Source: Camarhynchus parvulus
Lineage: Eukaryota > Chordata > Aves > Passeriformes > Thraupidae
Length of the DNA stretch: 64,000 bases
Direction: 5' to 3'
Assembly (NCBI RefSeq): GCF_901933205.1
Contig: NC_044571.1
Span: 7,727,420 to 7,791,419 of the forward strand
A program made the position numbers and the translations under genes. Each line of letters opens with the position of its first letter. Within the stretch, counting starts at the first letter, position 1. A model generated the notes under the pieces. It was not told where the DNA came from and made no database searches. It worked only from the letters and a program-made list of their open reading frames with translations. Below, in pieces: positions 13,105-24,698 of the stretch.

Positions 13105-13290
13105 CACAGAGTCAGGGAATCACATAAGAGACCCCTAAGAACATTGAGTCCAAACTTGGACATAATTATATCAAATAAACCTTTGCTCTCAGTGCCACAT
13201 CCAGTCCCAGTGCTTAACCATCCCTTCAGTGAAGAAATTCCTCCTGGAATTGCCTGAACCTTGGTGCAGCTTGACCTCCTTTGAAAAATA
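13105..13290 (-). mobile_element. CR1 LINE remnant, old, internally deleted
   Basis: On the minus strand this is a decayed CR1 tail. Seen on the plus strand it has a GTCCAAAC block, GTGCCACATCCA, CAGTGCTTAACCA, TTCAGTGAAGAAATTCCTCC and a GGTGCAGCTTGA block, in the order expected for reversed CR1. Parts of the usual consensus are missing between these blocks. Confidence 0.65.
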
Positions 13291-14024
13291 GCATCAACAG
13301 CAGCTTTGCTGCTGGCTGCTCTCTTTTGATTTGGCCAAGCCATGTATGTTGCTGGTTTTTTCAAAAGTTCTGTATGTTATGGCCTGCTCTTTTATTTTTA
13401 ATATCCCAAAGTCACTGTATTTGTTTTATTTGCTATGAAAAATCTCTTAAAAAAAAAAACCTAGGATAGTGATTTATATAAAAGTGTTTGGAGGTAGAAT
13501 GCCCAGCATTAGCCAGTTTCTTTTCCCATAAAGAAAAATAAGTTTGTTCCTGGCATTAATAGGCATATTTACTGTGGTTAAAAGTGAGGCAGCAAGGCAA
13601 TGGTAAAATATATGTTACATATGTTCATTTTTTCAGTAGACTTCCAATATATTTGTACTTTTCAAGAGATACCTAATCTTACTGTGAAAAAACTGAACAT
13701 TCTGAGCAGGTACCAAGCGATTATAACTAACCCTGCTTGCAGGTAGGTCACATTTCAGAACCTGACATGACAATAGCTCCAGGTGTTTCCTTGATAAGTT
13801 GCAGCCACATTAGGGCAATTCAGAGCTACCAACCTAAACATGCCACAGTTTCCACTGGGAGACAGGCAGCCCATGATGAGCATGCTTAGGGAAATTCTTA
13901 TCTGGAAAGATCAAGGGTCTGCAGCATGTACATAAAACCTTTAGAAGGTTTTCCTAAATTCCTTTAAAAAAACACTTTAGAGAAAAGTTCTGTAGACACT
14001 TAATTCAAGTGCCCACAGTTGTGA
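13291..14024. other. Intergenic, nothing recognised
   Basis: No gene, RNA or clear repeat seen. Short frames near 13281-13469 are AT-rich noise next to the CR1 remnant. Confidence 0.5.
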
Positions 14025-14118
14025 AAACCCTGCTGCAGTTCCCATTGCTTGAAGCAAGGGGGTTGTACTAGATGGTTTTCAGAGCTGATTTCCAACCTAA
14101 ATGACTCTGTAATCAAAA
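14025..14118 (+). mobile_element. CR1 LINE 3' terminal fragment
   Basis: A short sense-strand CR1 tail: GGGGGTTGTACTAGATGGTT, then TTTCCAACCTAAATGACTC. This is the usual end of the element with a few substitutions. Confidence 0.65.
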
Positions 14119-16110
14119 CTGGAATTATCAATTGGAAGTATTTTAATTGGAATTAAAATTTATGTAAAAGTGAATAAAAACTGCTTTTTATCAAGGATGA
14201 AAGAGTCATTTGTGGAAGTGGGCTAAACCACTGCATGAATTTTCAGATGGCTTCAACACAGTTGTCTGCTTTGCCTCTGCACAACAACAGCTTCCTGAGT
14301 TCAGAGCAAGGGGATGAAGTTACAGAAGCCCTCATCTCTTAACTAACCTAACTGTGGGGTGAGAGATGGATGTATTGTTGTGTAGAGTATTTCATTAATA
14401 AGCAATAAATATTACAGGTTGCAGCAATGTTACAGGACACACTACTGAATACTGAAGAATCCACCCCAGGCTTATGAAGAAATAAAGTTTTTGAAACTCA
14501 TTTTTCACTAAATTCAATAATTTCAATGTCTAAACATCTCCTTACTCTGCCTTACAGCCATTTTTGTTTACTAGGATGGGTGTAACAAAAGCAACAAATC
14601 TGTGTCAAAACCACAACCCAATAAGGATTATTGGATTATAAATCAGTAAAGATTTATGAAGTTACGCCATAGGTGAAAGAAGATAAATCCCACAAGGTTG
14701 TTTTCTGTTTATTATGAAAACATTCAAAAATTTTTTCATTTATTGCTAGGGGAAAAAAATGCAGTCAAGTAAATTTTATCATGGATAAAAAAGATTTTTC
14801 TCTGAAATGTAAGGGATATTTATCATGACAACCCTCCTCAAGTAAAATATTCTTTTTCTCCACTCATCATAATAGGCATTTCAGTAAAGGCTTTAGGATA
14901 TTTCCCAAGTGTTAGGAAAGGAAAAGGGGAGAGATCCTGCTTCCAGGAAAATTCCTTGTTGATTTAAGCAGCTGCCCCTGCCCAGAGCAGCCTCCAAGGA
15001 ATTTCAGTGCCAGCCATTTGAGGGTTCTGCTCTGCCAACATCATCTTGTTACAAGTTGTGATTTTAAATTAGCAAGATTTCAGGTAGAAATTAAAATGTT
15101 TCAACTGTCTTGTGGGCTGCTGAGCTCAGTGTTATCCCTTTGGCTGTAATTTGTGATATTAAGCCTCTGAGGGCAATGGAAAGACTCAAAATAATTCAAG
15201 AATCTTTGACTTTCTGTCTTGTGTACTTTTATTAATATGTTTTTAACATGTGCATCTGGTTTGATCATTAAAACAGCTAAAGAGTGAGAGATCACTGGGG
15301 GTGCCACTCTCTACTTCCCCATTCTGCCTGTCCCAGCTGTGCTGCAGCTGGGTTGTTCTGTAGCTCTGAGGCTGGCTGGCTTCACATGCCCAGTCTCACA
15401 CTAGAAAGGACCTTTTAGGATCCACAGAGTGATGAAATCCTGCCTGGGTCTCACAGACTCAGTCCTGGCTGTGTGCAGTAATGAGCCTTGAGGGAAGAGT
15501 GACACTGCTGCTCAATCCAAGCTGATAGTTCAGCTGTCAGGTTTTTTATCTCTTGTCACTTGAAAATTCCTGAACTTCACTTGAGTAATCCACTCCACTT
15601 CAGGAGTTCATACCCAACCCAATTTGGATTTTTAAGGGTACCTGTCAGTAGAAATGAAACAGTAGGACTGAATGAACTGGTAGAAAGGTGCTTTGTCTAC
15701 TCAGAAAATAAAAAGGCAAAGGCTCAGAAAGAGAGCAGCAGATGTGGAACCTGAGAGCTGTGCAGGAGTCATCTGCTGTGCAGGACAGGGGGAGTCCCTT
15801 CACCTCTTCCTGCAGTGTCACCCCTGCTCAGGATGCATTAGGGACATGACACCACGTGTGATAGAGTCAGGCCAAGGTCAGGCTGCGGGCTGACAACGAT
15901 CCCAAAGGTGAGGATTGTCCCCAGCCCCTGAGCAGTAACGGCAGGCAGGGCCCATGTGGGGGAACTTGGGGTTTCATCAGAGATTTTACCCCATCTCAGT
16001 AACTTTGGGATTCAAATCTGGATTTCAGTGGGTGGTGCAGATGCATCCATGCCTCAAAGACAGGTGGGTTTACTGAAACACTAACTAGCACTTTTCATAC
16101 TGAGCTGCAC
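14119..16110. other. Intergenic, nothing recognised
   Basis: AT-rich first half and more GC-rich second half (about 15.7-16.1 kb). No exon, RNA gene or repeat that I can support. Confidence 0.5.
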
Positions 16111-16114
16111 AGGC

Positions 16115-16172
16115 AGCATGCTGTGGAAGATCTTCCACTGGGGTCCCTTCCAACTCAGGATATTCTGTGGCC
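16115..16172 (+). mobile_element. CR1 LINE terminal fragment
   Basis: GATCTTCCACTGGGGTCCCT followed by TCCAACTCAGGATATTCTGT is the last ~50 bp of a CR1 element in sense orientation. It lies about 330 bp before a longer CR1 fragment in the same orientation, so it is a separate insertion. Confidence 0.6.
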
Positions 16173-16494
16173 AAAGACTGAGAGATGAGAAATTTCCAGG
16201 GCTGGAAGATGGGAGCATAGATGCTCACCAGGAGCACTTCACTGAGCCAAAGGAATCTGCCCACAGTTTAAAATCCAGGACCTTGCAGTCTGTGGGATGG
16301 ATGTAGGTCCCTAATTTTTTGGTTTGTTTTGTTAATTTCCAGTTCACAACTTTGGGCCATTGTTTTTCTAAACCATTTTCTCCAGTGTGACACCAGCTGC
16401 AACTCTCCTTCTCCTGCTGACCTGCATCTGCCTCCTGTCTGGTTTGTCTCTTGTTTTCCAAACTCCTTCTGACAAACATTTTTTTTTAAGGGGA

Positions 16495-16800
16495 GACCTC
16501 ACCATAGCCTTCCAGTACATAAAGGGGACCTACAAGAATGATGGAGAGGGACTTTTTACAAGAGAATATGGTGATGGGACAAGGGGAAATGGCTTTAAAC
16601 TGAAAGAGGGAAAGGTTAGATTAGGTATAAGGAAGGAATTCTTTACTGTGAGAGTGGTGAGGCACTGGCACAGGTTGCCCAAGGAAGTTGTGGATGCCCC
16701 ATCCCTGGAAGTGTTCAGGGCCAGATTGGTTGGGACTTTGAGCAACCTGACCTAGGTGATTTCTAAGATCCCTTCCAATCCAAACCATTCTAATTTCAGA
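16495..16800 (+). mobile_element. CR1 LINE 3' end, ~300 bp
   Basis: The best preserved CR1 copy in the window. It has GGGGACCTACAAGAATGATG, GGAGAGGGACTTTTTACAAG, the AAGGAATTCTTTACTGTGAG block, GAGGCACTGGCACAGGTTGC, GATGCCCCATCCCTGGAAGT and the terminal CCTTCCAATCCAAACCATTC. It is truncated at its 5' end. The open frame crossing it (16387-16755) is a by-product of the repeat. Confidence 0.85.
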
Positions 16801-19022
16801 TTCGTCCTGTTTTAGTGATTTAATGAAAACATTTTCCTCTCAAAAAGGTAGGCTCTGTATCCTTGAGAGCTCCGTGGTGATTTTTATTGGTTTGCGTTGG
16901 CATAAATGCCTCCTGTGCTCTGTTAACCTTAGGCCAAGGGGTGTCCTCAGCTGGCCCTCAGGTGTCAGAGATCCACAGCTGAGATTTGGTTATAAAGGTT
17001 GGCAGCATCACTGGAGGAGCCACCACAGATAGACAACGTCTGAGCCAAGAACACAGAAACCCAGCCCTACTCTTAGGAAAAGAGAAAAGCTCTGTGAATC
17101 AAAATCAACTTCACAACCTTAGGGGTTCCTCTGGTGAAGGTCATTGTGCCCTGTGGCACAGAGCAGAGATGTCTCACCCATCCCTAGAATTTGTGGTCAT
17201 TTGGGACCCACATTGCCCATGATCCATGCAGCATTGGATATCTGGATTCAGGTTTGCTTTCAGTAGAGACAAAGGGATCTTTGTAGAACCAGCTTAGTCT
17301 GATTGCAAGTTTATCACTTATTTCTGTGCTTTGCCCTCTGGCTCTTTACCAATCTCATACATCAGGAAAGTGCCTGTCCACTTAGAGCCTGATGTATTTC
17401 TTATTGTCACAGCACACTGACACATAATCATTCAGCACTGGGAGGAATTGCTGCTGCCAATTCCATCCCAATTTCTGTGGGCACAGCTGGTTGTCCTTTG
17501 TTACTGATTTATCATATTTGCCCACTCTGGCACTGGGCACTCAGCCTTGTTCTCATCATCAAAAGCCCAGAAGTAAAACCACTTATATTTTTACACGTTT
17601 TTACACCTGGCTTCGTGCCACAGTTTGTTGAGAGTCCAGCACATCCTCATCTCACCAGGGGCTCAGTGCTCACTTGTTGGTCCCCTGATCTGCCCCCACA
17701 AAAGCCACGAACTCCCTAAGCCTCTTCCCAATATCCTTGTGCCTGTGGGTCTGTCCTCAGTCTAAGCAAACTGAGCACCATCTTTCCCACTTAGCTTGTC
17801 CTCCTTTCAGATACAACCATAGCATTTTATTCCAGTTATCCCCAGTTTAACCCACTTATGGCCCAACCTGACTTACAAAATATTAGGGGAAATAGTAGGG
17901 AATCTAAACATAAAAAAAAGAGGGAAGGGTTGAATGTTGGTTTTAACTGATCCAGTTTCAATGACAGCTGGCCCTGCTGGAGCAGCACAGTGAGGGCACA
18001 GAGCAGAAACAAGCAGGTGAGGAGAGGAGGAGTGGAAAGGAGGGTGTGGAATACAAGGGGAGGCAGAACAAGAATGCCCCGAGCCTCATTGCAAAGCTCC
18101 AGCCACATCAAGAAGCTCCTGACACAGGACAAAACCCACTGAACAAGCACAAAGTGAAAGCAGCTGTTGATCCAAATGGCAAATACATAGAATATGCATG
18201 AAGAGTAAACCATCAGGTGTGTACAGAAAAACTAAAAGGTAGTTTTAGGTCTTTTTGAAATGCTTCAGTATTTTTCATTGAAAATATAAGATTTATGATG
18301 TTCAAGTTAAGAATTAACTCTGAAACAGTCTTTTAAAGGACAGATGAAGAAGGAAGTACAACAAAAATCAAAGGATGTGGTGAAGGTCAAAGTTGAGAAG
18401 AACTGCAGAAGAAATAAACTTCTCCCATTCAAGGCTAAAACTAACCACAGAGTACAAGATCAGACTGGTTCAAGTAACCACAGGGTCAAGAAAATCAGGC
18501 TTTGGGTGAGAGGCATAGATAATTCTCTGTCCAGAAATATCTATTTTCTGTATTCATCTTTATATTGGAGTTTAAATTACCAGCCTTGTCCCATGAGAAA
18601 TGGAACTTTGGTGCTGATCTTGCACATGTTTAGGTTTATGTTTTAAATATTAGCTGTATGTTTTTCTTTGAAGTAATACTTGTGATACCTTTTTTTTTTA
18701 AATTAGAACTTCTGGTCTTTATTCCATGGTTAGAATTTTCTTTAAAGTTCTTTTAAAACTGCTTTGAAGGTTATTGCAGCAAATCCTTCAAACTCCACTG
18801 ATCTCTATCAGATGTGGGTGGGGGAAGAGGAAGGATCAGTAGTTTTAGTGTTTCTGCAACAATCCCATTCCTTGATTCTGCAAAAGCAGGCATTTACAAT
18901 CACTGTTTTCTCACCCAAACTAGCCCTGTCTTCTGAAGCTCACACTGGAGCAGGAGTGACCATGACAGGCTATTTTCTTGCAAGGCTTAATATCCTCTAG
19001 AGCAGGCGCAAGAGTTTTCTGG
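16801..19022. other. Intergenic, nothing recognised
   Basis: No exon or RNA gene supported. The 125-codon minus frame at 17836-18213 is hydrophobic but resembles nothing I know, and no splice or start context supports it. Confidence 0.5.
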
Positions 19023-19069
19023 AATTTAACTCGGTTGATTTGGTTCCTCCAAATCAACCGAGTTAAATT
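19023..19069. repeat. Perfect 21-bp inverted repeat (fold-back hairpin 2)
   Basis: Arms 19023-19043 and 19049-19069 are exact reverse complements with a 5-nt loop (19044-19048). The arm core is AATTTAACTCGGTTGATTTG. The geometry (21 + 5 + 21) is identical to the hairpin at 8407-8453, but the sequence is unrelated. No transposon ends or duplications flank it. Confidence 0.95.
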
Positions 19070-21310
19070 TGTGACCACAAAAATTATCAAAGGAAAACCC
19101 AACAAATTAAAAATCAATTTTTTAAAAGCCATCAGCTGGATGCTGTGAAGACAAGAATTAGCCAAAATACAGCCTCTTTGAAAACTGACCATGAAGTTCC
19201 TGAGTCCTGGCTGGCCAGCAGCTGTCAGTCTCAGACAGCAGCTGCTGCCTCTCTAGAAAAGTACAGCAATTTCTCATGTCCTGCACTTCATGTTTCTATG
19301 ACAATCCACAAGAGAAGCAAAACAGCCAATAGCTTCATTTCACAAGGGGTTACAGGCAATAGCTGCAAATTTAAAGAAACTAAAGTGTACATAAAGGTGT
19401 TCATGTTAAAACACTGAGTATGATCCTAGGGGAGCAACATAGCAACAGAATTCTGAGACTCAGAGGTATATACAAAAATCAAATTGTTTCTTTCCTCTAT
19501 TTCCATTTACACCTTCTCCCCTCTGCTCCAACAGTAACTCTTGTAAAGCATGAAAAGCAGTTGCACCAGTGCAGAGCAGTGCAGTGTCACCAGGCACCAC
19601 ACATTAAAACAAATTGCCTTCTCCAGGATGTCAGGTGCCTGGGGACACCAGCTCTCTGAATAAACTTCAGTCAGAAGGTGTATCCTAACTCACAGCCATC
19701 CCTTCCCACTGCTTCAAATAAAATCTCAGCACCTCATGCTGAGGGCAGGGCAGGGAGCACCACTTTGCTGAAAAATATTTGCAGTTATTCCAAACAGACA
19801 AAGGTTTGGCATCTTTGGAGGTGTCCCAGTCCAGAGAGAGATTTTGAAAACAGCATTGATTTGTGAAGGGACTCTGAGGCATGGACTTGTAACCAACAGC
19901 TGGTTCAGGTTTACCAGCTGAAGCACAATTTTGCAGAGTCTGGTCTAAGAAAATAAAGAAAAAATCCAAACTATTTATGCAACAAAATGTAATTATGAGT
20001 TGTCACCTGCCTGAGTAATCAGAGAAACAAGCCATTTGATACGAGTTTAGAAACAAGGATCATGAAAGAATGAAGCAGGCAGTTCCAGTGTCTCCTCAAG
20101 GAATGAGCAACACAGAGCAGAGGAGAAAAGCAACCACAGGCTCACAGACCTTTCCCAACCCACCTGGAGTGCCACATGCCAGCTGCCCTGTGCCATTGCT
20201 GATCTCTCAGCTCAGAGCAGGATTTCAGAGCAGGAGAGCACAGAGTCTGTCCCCATTCCTGCAGGGAAGATGAAGACATTACACCCAGCACAATGTCAGC
20301 CACTCTCTCTGGGCTGTGTCAGAGCAGCACAGGGAAAGCTCTCTGGGCCAGGCAGCTGTTTGAGCACAAGAGACACTTAAACCATTGACCCCAAGGTCAG
20401 TGTCCCTGCTGTCACACAGCTGAGTGCAATGTACAGCCCTCTCACCCATCACCTGACAGCACAATCTCTGCTAAAAGCATTTTAAGATGCTTCATGTTCA
20501 GATCTGCATCTTGCAGGTAAAGCAGGAGCATCTTTGGAGCACTGATTGACTTGAAAGCCACTCAGCAATTGCACAGTGAGGTGATCTTCAGCTTTAATGT
20601 GCCCCAGCACAGAAAATGAATTTGTGGGTTATAAAAACAATTCACTCATGAGGCATCTGTACTTATAGGAAGTGAAATACAACCATTTGTGTCCTCCCAT
20701 CTGTGCCAGGCCTATTGCTAAACCTTCCTGACAGGATGAAACAGTGCTCCTCTAAAAGGCATCCTTAACCTAATATGCCTCTACAGCACCAGGCTGGACT
20801 AGGTTTGAAAAACAGCCTCTTATAATACTCAGATGAATTTAGCACTTAAGAAGATTAATGGATTCATAAATAGCCTGGAAATCCAAACTCATTGAATTTA
20901 GTTCATGGAACAGGTCAAATAGGCATTTATCAAACCATCTGGCATTCTGATTCCCTGGGGAAGCTGTGGTCGAGCTACAGATAACTAAGAAGCCATTGCA
21001 GGCTTGGTTTTCCCTGTACTCAGCTTTTCCTCTGGAAATCTCCGGCACTAATTAGAAAGCAGTAGATCTTTTTGGACAGAAGTGTATCTCTATATAGTCA
21101 CTTATATTTTCAAGTGCTGCTGCTTAACACAAACACAAGCACAGTCAGGTTCTAATTGAAAGTACTTATGTTGAAATAAATATCTTGCCATTTGCTCTAG
21201 GCCATGAAAGGACACTCATGTGCACCCATTTGAGCAGCCTACCAAAAAACAATCACTAGAGTTGTTCAAGGATCTCAAAAAAACCCCAAAACCTAGGTTT
21301 GAGCAGATAA
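19070..21310. other. Intergenic, nothing recognised
   Basis: Mixed-composition DNA 3' of NYX. I found no gene, RNA or clear repeat. Confidence 0.5.
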
Positions 21311-22572
21311 TTTATTTTTGTGAGTACAATATCAAATTATTTTATTAATATGCTTTGATACCTAAAACATCATTTTTTCTGGTCATATTAGCAGCTGTTA
21401 TTGAGAAGTTCAAAGATAAAACATTTAAGATGCTGTATAAAAGAAAATTATCAATATGGCATAATGTGAAACACTACATGGTACATATTAGTGGTGGAAA
21501 TACAAAATAGTTCATAGGCCCTGGTTGCATTTGTCGTCACCTTGCTCTGCCCCTGCAGCCATGCCATGAAACAATCTACAAATAAAAAAATGTATTCCTT
21601 GAAACAATAAATTCACTGAAAAATTAAACACATTAAAATTATAGGAATAAGTAGGTTAAGTTTAAGTAGCTTTGCCTCAGAGAAGAATGCTTGGACAAAC
21701 ACAGGTCCATCTGGTTCTGCACCAGTACCAGGATAACGGGGGGGGAGAAAGGATCAAACTCATGCCTGTGGTCACAGCCAAAATACTGTGCCCATTCCAG
21801 ATCTGCCTGGAGCAGGTGTCCCCCCCAGGCACTTTCCTTGTTTCCATGGGGCCTGTACATGTTCCCTGGATGTTTTATGAAGCCTGTTCATATTTCCTGG
21901 ATGTCTCCATGAGTCCTGTACATGTTCCCCAGATGTTTCCATGAATCCTGTACATGTTCCCTGGATGTTTCCATGAGGCCTGTACATGTTCCCTGGATGT
22001 TTCCATGAGGCCTGTACATATTTCCTGGATGTTTCCATGAGGCCTAGTGCTGCATCCCTGGATGTTGCCCAGGACTGCCCTGCTCCCTCCTGCACCCACT
22101 GGGGGAAATCAGGAATAGTTTCCCATTGTTGCAGCATCTGCTGTGGGTGTGGGTGTCTGTCAGGACACGAAGAGGGGCCCGGTTTTGCAGCCTCATCTTT
22201 CTCTCATGAAGCTGAGTCACCATGGAACATCTTGCTCTCTCAAGCTGGCCCAATGGAACAAACACCCCACAGACAGACCCCTCATCCCTCCTTTCCCAGC
22301 AGGAACATCACACATCTCTGGGCAAAATTCAACCCTAGTGCTGCTCATCTCCCTGTGAGTAGCCAGGAGGCTCTGGGACACCCACAGGGCAGGTTTGTCA
22401 CCCAGAGTGGGACCCAGATCTCACCAGCTCCCAAGGGAATCTGGAGCCAGATCCAACAAACCCAACCTGGAAGAGTTGGGAGCCCTTTACACATCAGAGG
22501 CCCACTCTGATGACTAAGTAGGCGCAGGGTCTAAACACTTAAGCAGAGCCCCTGCTCCCTCCAGCCCTTGGA
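21311..22572 (-). other. NYX: Possible NYX 3' UTR
   Basis: Region downstream of the NYX stop on the minus strand. The first AATAAA I see in the transcript direction is at 21316-21311 (TTTATT on the plus strand), which would give a 3' UTR of about 1.26 kb. If so, the UTR contains the 32-bp minisatellite at 21841-22047. The end is inferred from one signal only. Confidence 0.3.
21841..22047. repeat. 32-bp minisatellite, ~6.4 copies
   Basis: Tandem array with unit GCCTGTACATGTTCCCTGGA plus a TGTTTCCATGAG-type remainder. Unit starts are at 21851, 21882, 21914, 21946, 21978 and 22010, with a partial copy at 22042. The period of 32 is not a multiple of three, so open frames across it shift phase and are not a real repeat protein. 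Inner copies are nearly identical and outer copies are more diverged. Confidence 0.95.
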
Positions 22573-23972
22573 CTATTTGCACAGCAGAACAATCGCTGTC
22601 AAAAGTGCTGGGAGGTACAAGGAAGAGGAGTCAGCCTTGGTTCTGTCCTCCCCCACGCCAGAAGAAACCCCTTCAGTCTGTCCATCTGGCTGCGTGCTGT
22701 TACTGTACACTTCAGTGGCGTTTGCCACCTCTTCGGGAAGGCCCATCTGGAGCAGGAGTTTGGAGATAAGGCTGTTGAACTTGCTCTCTGTGGTGGACCA
22801 AGGCTCCTCGCTGGGGGTGGGCCGCTCAGACGTGACGTTCAGCTCCTCCGGGTCCAGGCAGAAACCTTCGGGAGACCTCTCGAAGAGCACGTCCGTCAGA
22901 TCAGTGCCAGCCACCGAGGAGGGGGAGGCACACGGGATGTCTCTGACCAGCCTGTAGTTCTCCATCCACTCCTTGAGCCACTCGAGGCGGCAGTCGCACT
23001 CCCAGGGGTTGCGGAAGAGGTACAGCCGGCCCAGGAAGTACACGGGCTCGAACACGGAGAAGGGCAGCGTCGTCAGGTTGTTGCTGTTCAAGTGCAGAGC
23101 CACCAGGCTGGTGAGGTTCTCAAAAGCCCCTTCCTCGATGTAGCTGATCCTGTTGCGGTCCAGGTAGAGGAACTCCAGCTCCCCCAAGTCCCGGAACCAG
23201 GTGTTGGAAATGTTCCTGAGAAAATTCCCCCCCAGGTTGAGCATCTTCAGGCGCCTCAGGCCATCAAAAGAGTTTTCTGGAAGCTCACTGATCAAGTTGT
23301 CATTCAGGTACAGGTACTCCATCCTCTGACAGCCCTGAAAAGCTCGCTCATGGATGACATTTATCTTGTTGTCCTGCAGATTCAGGTATTTCAGCTTGGT
23401 CAGGCCCTGCAGGGAGTTATAGGCCACCGCTTCGATCCTGTTTCTCTCCAGGTACACATGGGTCAAGTTCTCCATGCCCCTGATGGCGCCCGGGATCCTT
23501 CGGAAGTTGTTCTGGAAGCAGAACAGCTCCTGCAGAGCAGGCAGCTCGATGAAGATCCTGTCTGGGATGTTGAAGAGGTTGCAGTCGGCCAGGTCCAGCC
23601 TGACGAGGCGGCGGAGCGCGGTGAAGGTGCGCGTGTGCAGGTAGCGGATGTACTCGTTGTGGGCCATCCTCAGCTCCGTCAGGCTGGGCAGCCCCTTGAA
23701 GGCGCCCGGCGTGATGAAGGAGATGTTGTTGTGGTTGAGTGACAGGGACTTGAGGGAAGGCAGCGTCCCGAAGGCCCTCTCGGACAGGAACTTGATGCTG
23801 TTTTTATCCAGGTTGATGGAGGAGGCCTCGCAGGGGAACTCGCTGGGGATCTGGCCCAGCCCGGCGCGGTCGCAGCGCACGGAGCAGCTCCTCTCCGGGG
23901 TGCACAGGCAGCTGGGAGGGCAGGAGCGCACGCAGGCCCACGCCCCGTGCGCCTGTGGGACCCAAAGGATCA
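22573..23972 (-). CDS. NYX: NYX (nyctalopin) main coding exon
   Basis: Encodes nearly all of nyctalopin, a small leucine-rich-repeat glycoprotein on retinal ON-bipolar-cell dendrites. It is needed to localise the TRPM1 channel, and human loss causes X-linked congenital stationary night blindness. About 466 residues are visible. In order they are: the end of a signal peptide, an N-terminal cysteine cap ([11 protein letters not shown] then CSVRC), about eleven LRRs with LxxLxLxxN spacing, a C-terminal cap beginning [12 protein letters not shown] and closing at GFCLDP, an S/T-rich stalk with N-glycosylation sequons (NVT, NAT, NST), and a hydrophobic tail [15 protein letters not shown] typical of GPI attachment. 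TAG is at 22575-22573. The exon starts at 23972 after AG at 23974-23973, splitting a valine codon after its first base. This puts the same spacing before the first cysteine as in human nyctalopin. The upstream ATG at 23979 would leave a signal peptide that is too short, so I prefer the spliced start. The coding DNA is GC-rich against AT-rich flanks. Confidence 0.95.
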
Positions 23973-24421
23973 CTGCCATCCCCACAGAGAAAAGAATGCA
24001 TCGTTAGCAGATCAACTAGAGCAGTAAAAAGAAATTACACCATCTTTTCCTCCCCTCTAGCCAAGCTAATTGCCACTAGTAACACCAGTGCTGACTGAGG
24101 AGCTCCTGTGGAAAATTCCTAAAAATCTTCTGGGCTTTCTAAACCTGCTGAGAATATATCACCTGGAATATAATCTCTGATTAATTCCTCTCCCCAAGAG
24201 GGGGCTCACCTAGAATTCAGTATTTCTCAGGTGTCTCTGTTGGGCTCTCTCTGCTGCCTGACGGGGACAGGGTTTGGCCAGGGGGCAGGCAGAAATGCAT
24301 TGAAGGCCAGCAGCTGTGGGGGGATTACAGCATTCCTGGGTGTGGAAAAGGGGATGGCAGTGTGTGTGCTGAGTCTGGCAGTGGGCAGGGGAGATCAATT
24401 AATTGCTCAAAGTGTGTCAAA
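23973..24421 (-). other. NYX: NYX intron, acceptor side
   Basis: Upstream of the main NYX exon in transcript direction. A pyrimidine tract (TTCTTTTCTC on the minus strand, near 23990-23999) precedes the acceptor AG. I could not identify the short exon that should encode the initiator methionine and the first ~12 residues. Confidence 0.55.
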
Positions 24422-24428
24422 TTCTTTT

Positions 24429-24500
<72 letters not shown>

Positions 24501-24698
24501 TTCCTTCTTCCTTTTCTTTTCCTTCTTCCTTCTTCTTTCTTTTCCTCTTCCTCTTCCTTCCTTCCTTCCTTCCTTCCTTCCTTCCTTCCTTCCTTCCTTC
24601 CTTCCTTCCTTCCTTCCTTCCTTCCTTCCTTCCTTCCTTCCTTCCTTCCTTCCTTCCTTCCTTCCTTCCTTCCTTCCTTCCTTCCTTCCTTCCTTCCT
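24422..24698. repeat. 277-nt pure pyrimidine microsatellite, (CTTT)n then (CCTT)n
   Basis: No purine occurs on the plus strand from 24422 to 24698. The first ~75 nt is (CTTT)n, a mixed TTCC/TTC stretch follows (about 24500-24556), and about 35 units of (CCTT)n run to 24698. The minus strand, which is the sense strand of NYX, is therefore all purine. Copy numbers in such tracts are often wrong in assemblies. Open frames across it (poly S/F/L or K/E/R/G) are artefacts. Confidence 0.97.

Noticed and set aside
16387..16755. 122-codon frame over a LINE
   Set aside because: Most of it is the CR1 tail at 16495-16800.
17836..18213. 125-codon hydrophobic minus-strand frame
   Set aside because: No known family and no supporting gene context; likely chance.
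21772..22137. Apparent repeat protein on the minus strand
   Set aside because: The repeat period is 32 bp, so the motif changes frame with every unit; it is a minisatellite.
23092..23742. 216-codon plus-strand open frame
   Set aside because: It is antisense to the NYX LRR exon; the LRR periodicity and GC-rich codons keep the opposite frame open.
23977..23979. ATG as the NYX start codon
   Set aside because: It would leave a signal peptide of about 15 residues; a conserved splice site just after it explains the homology better.
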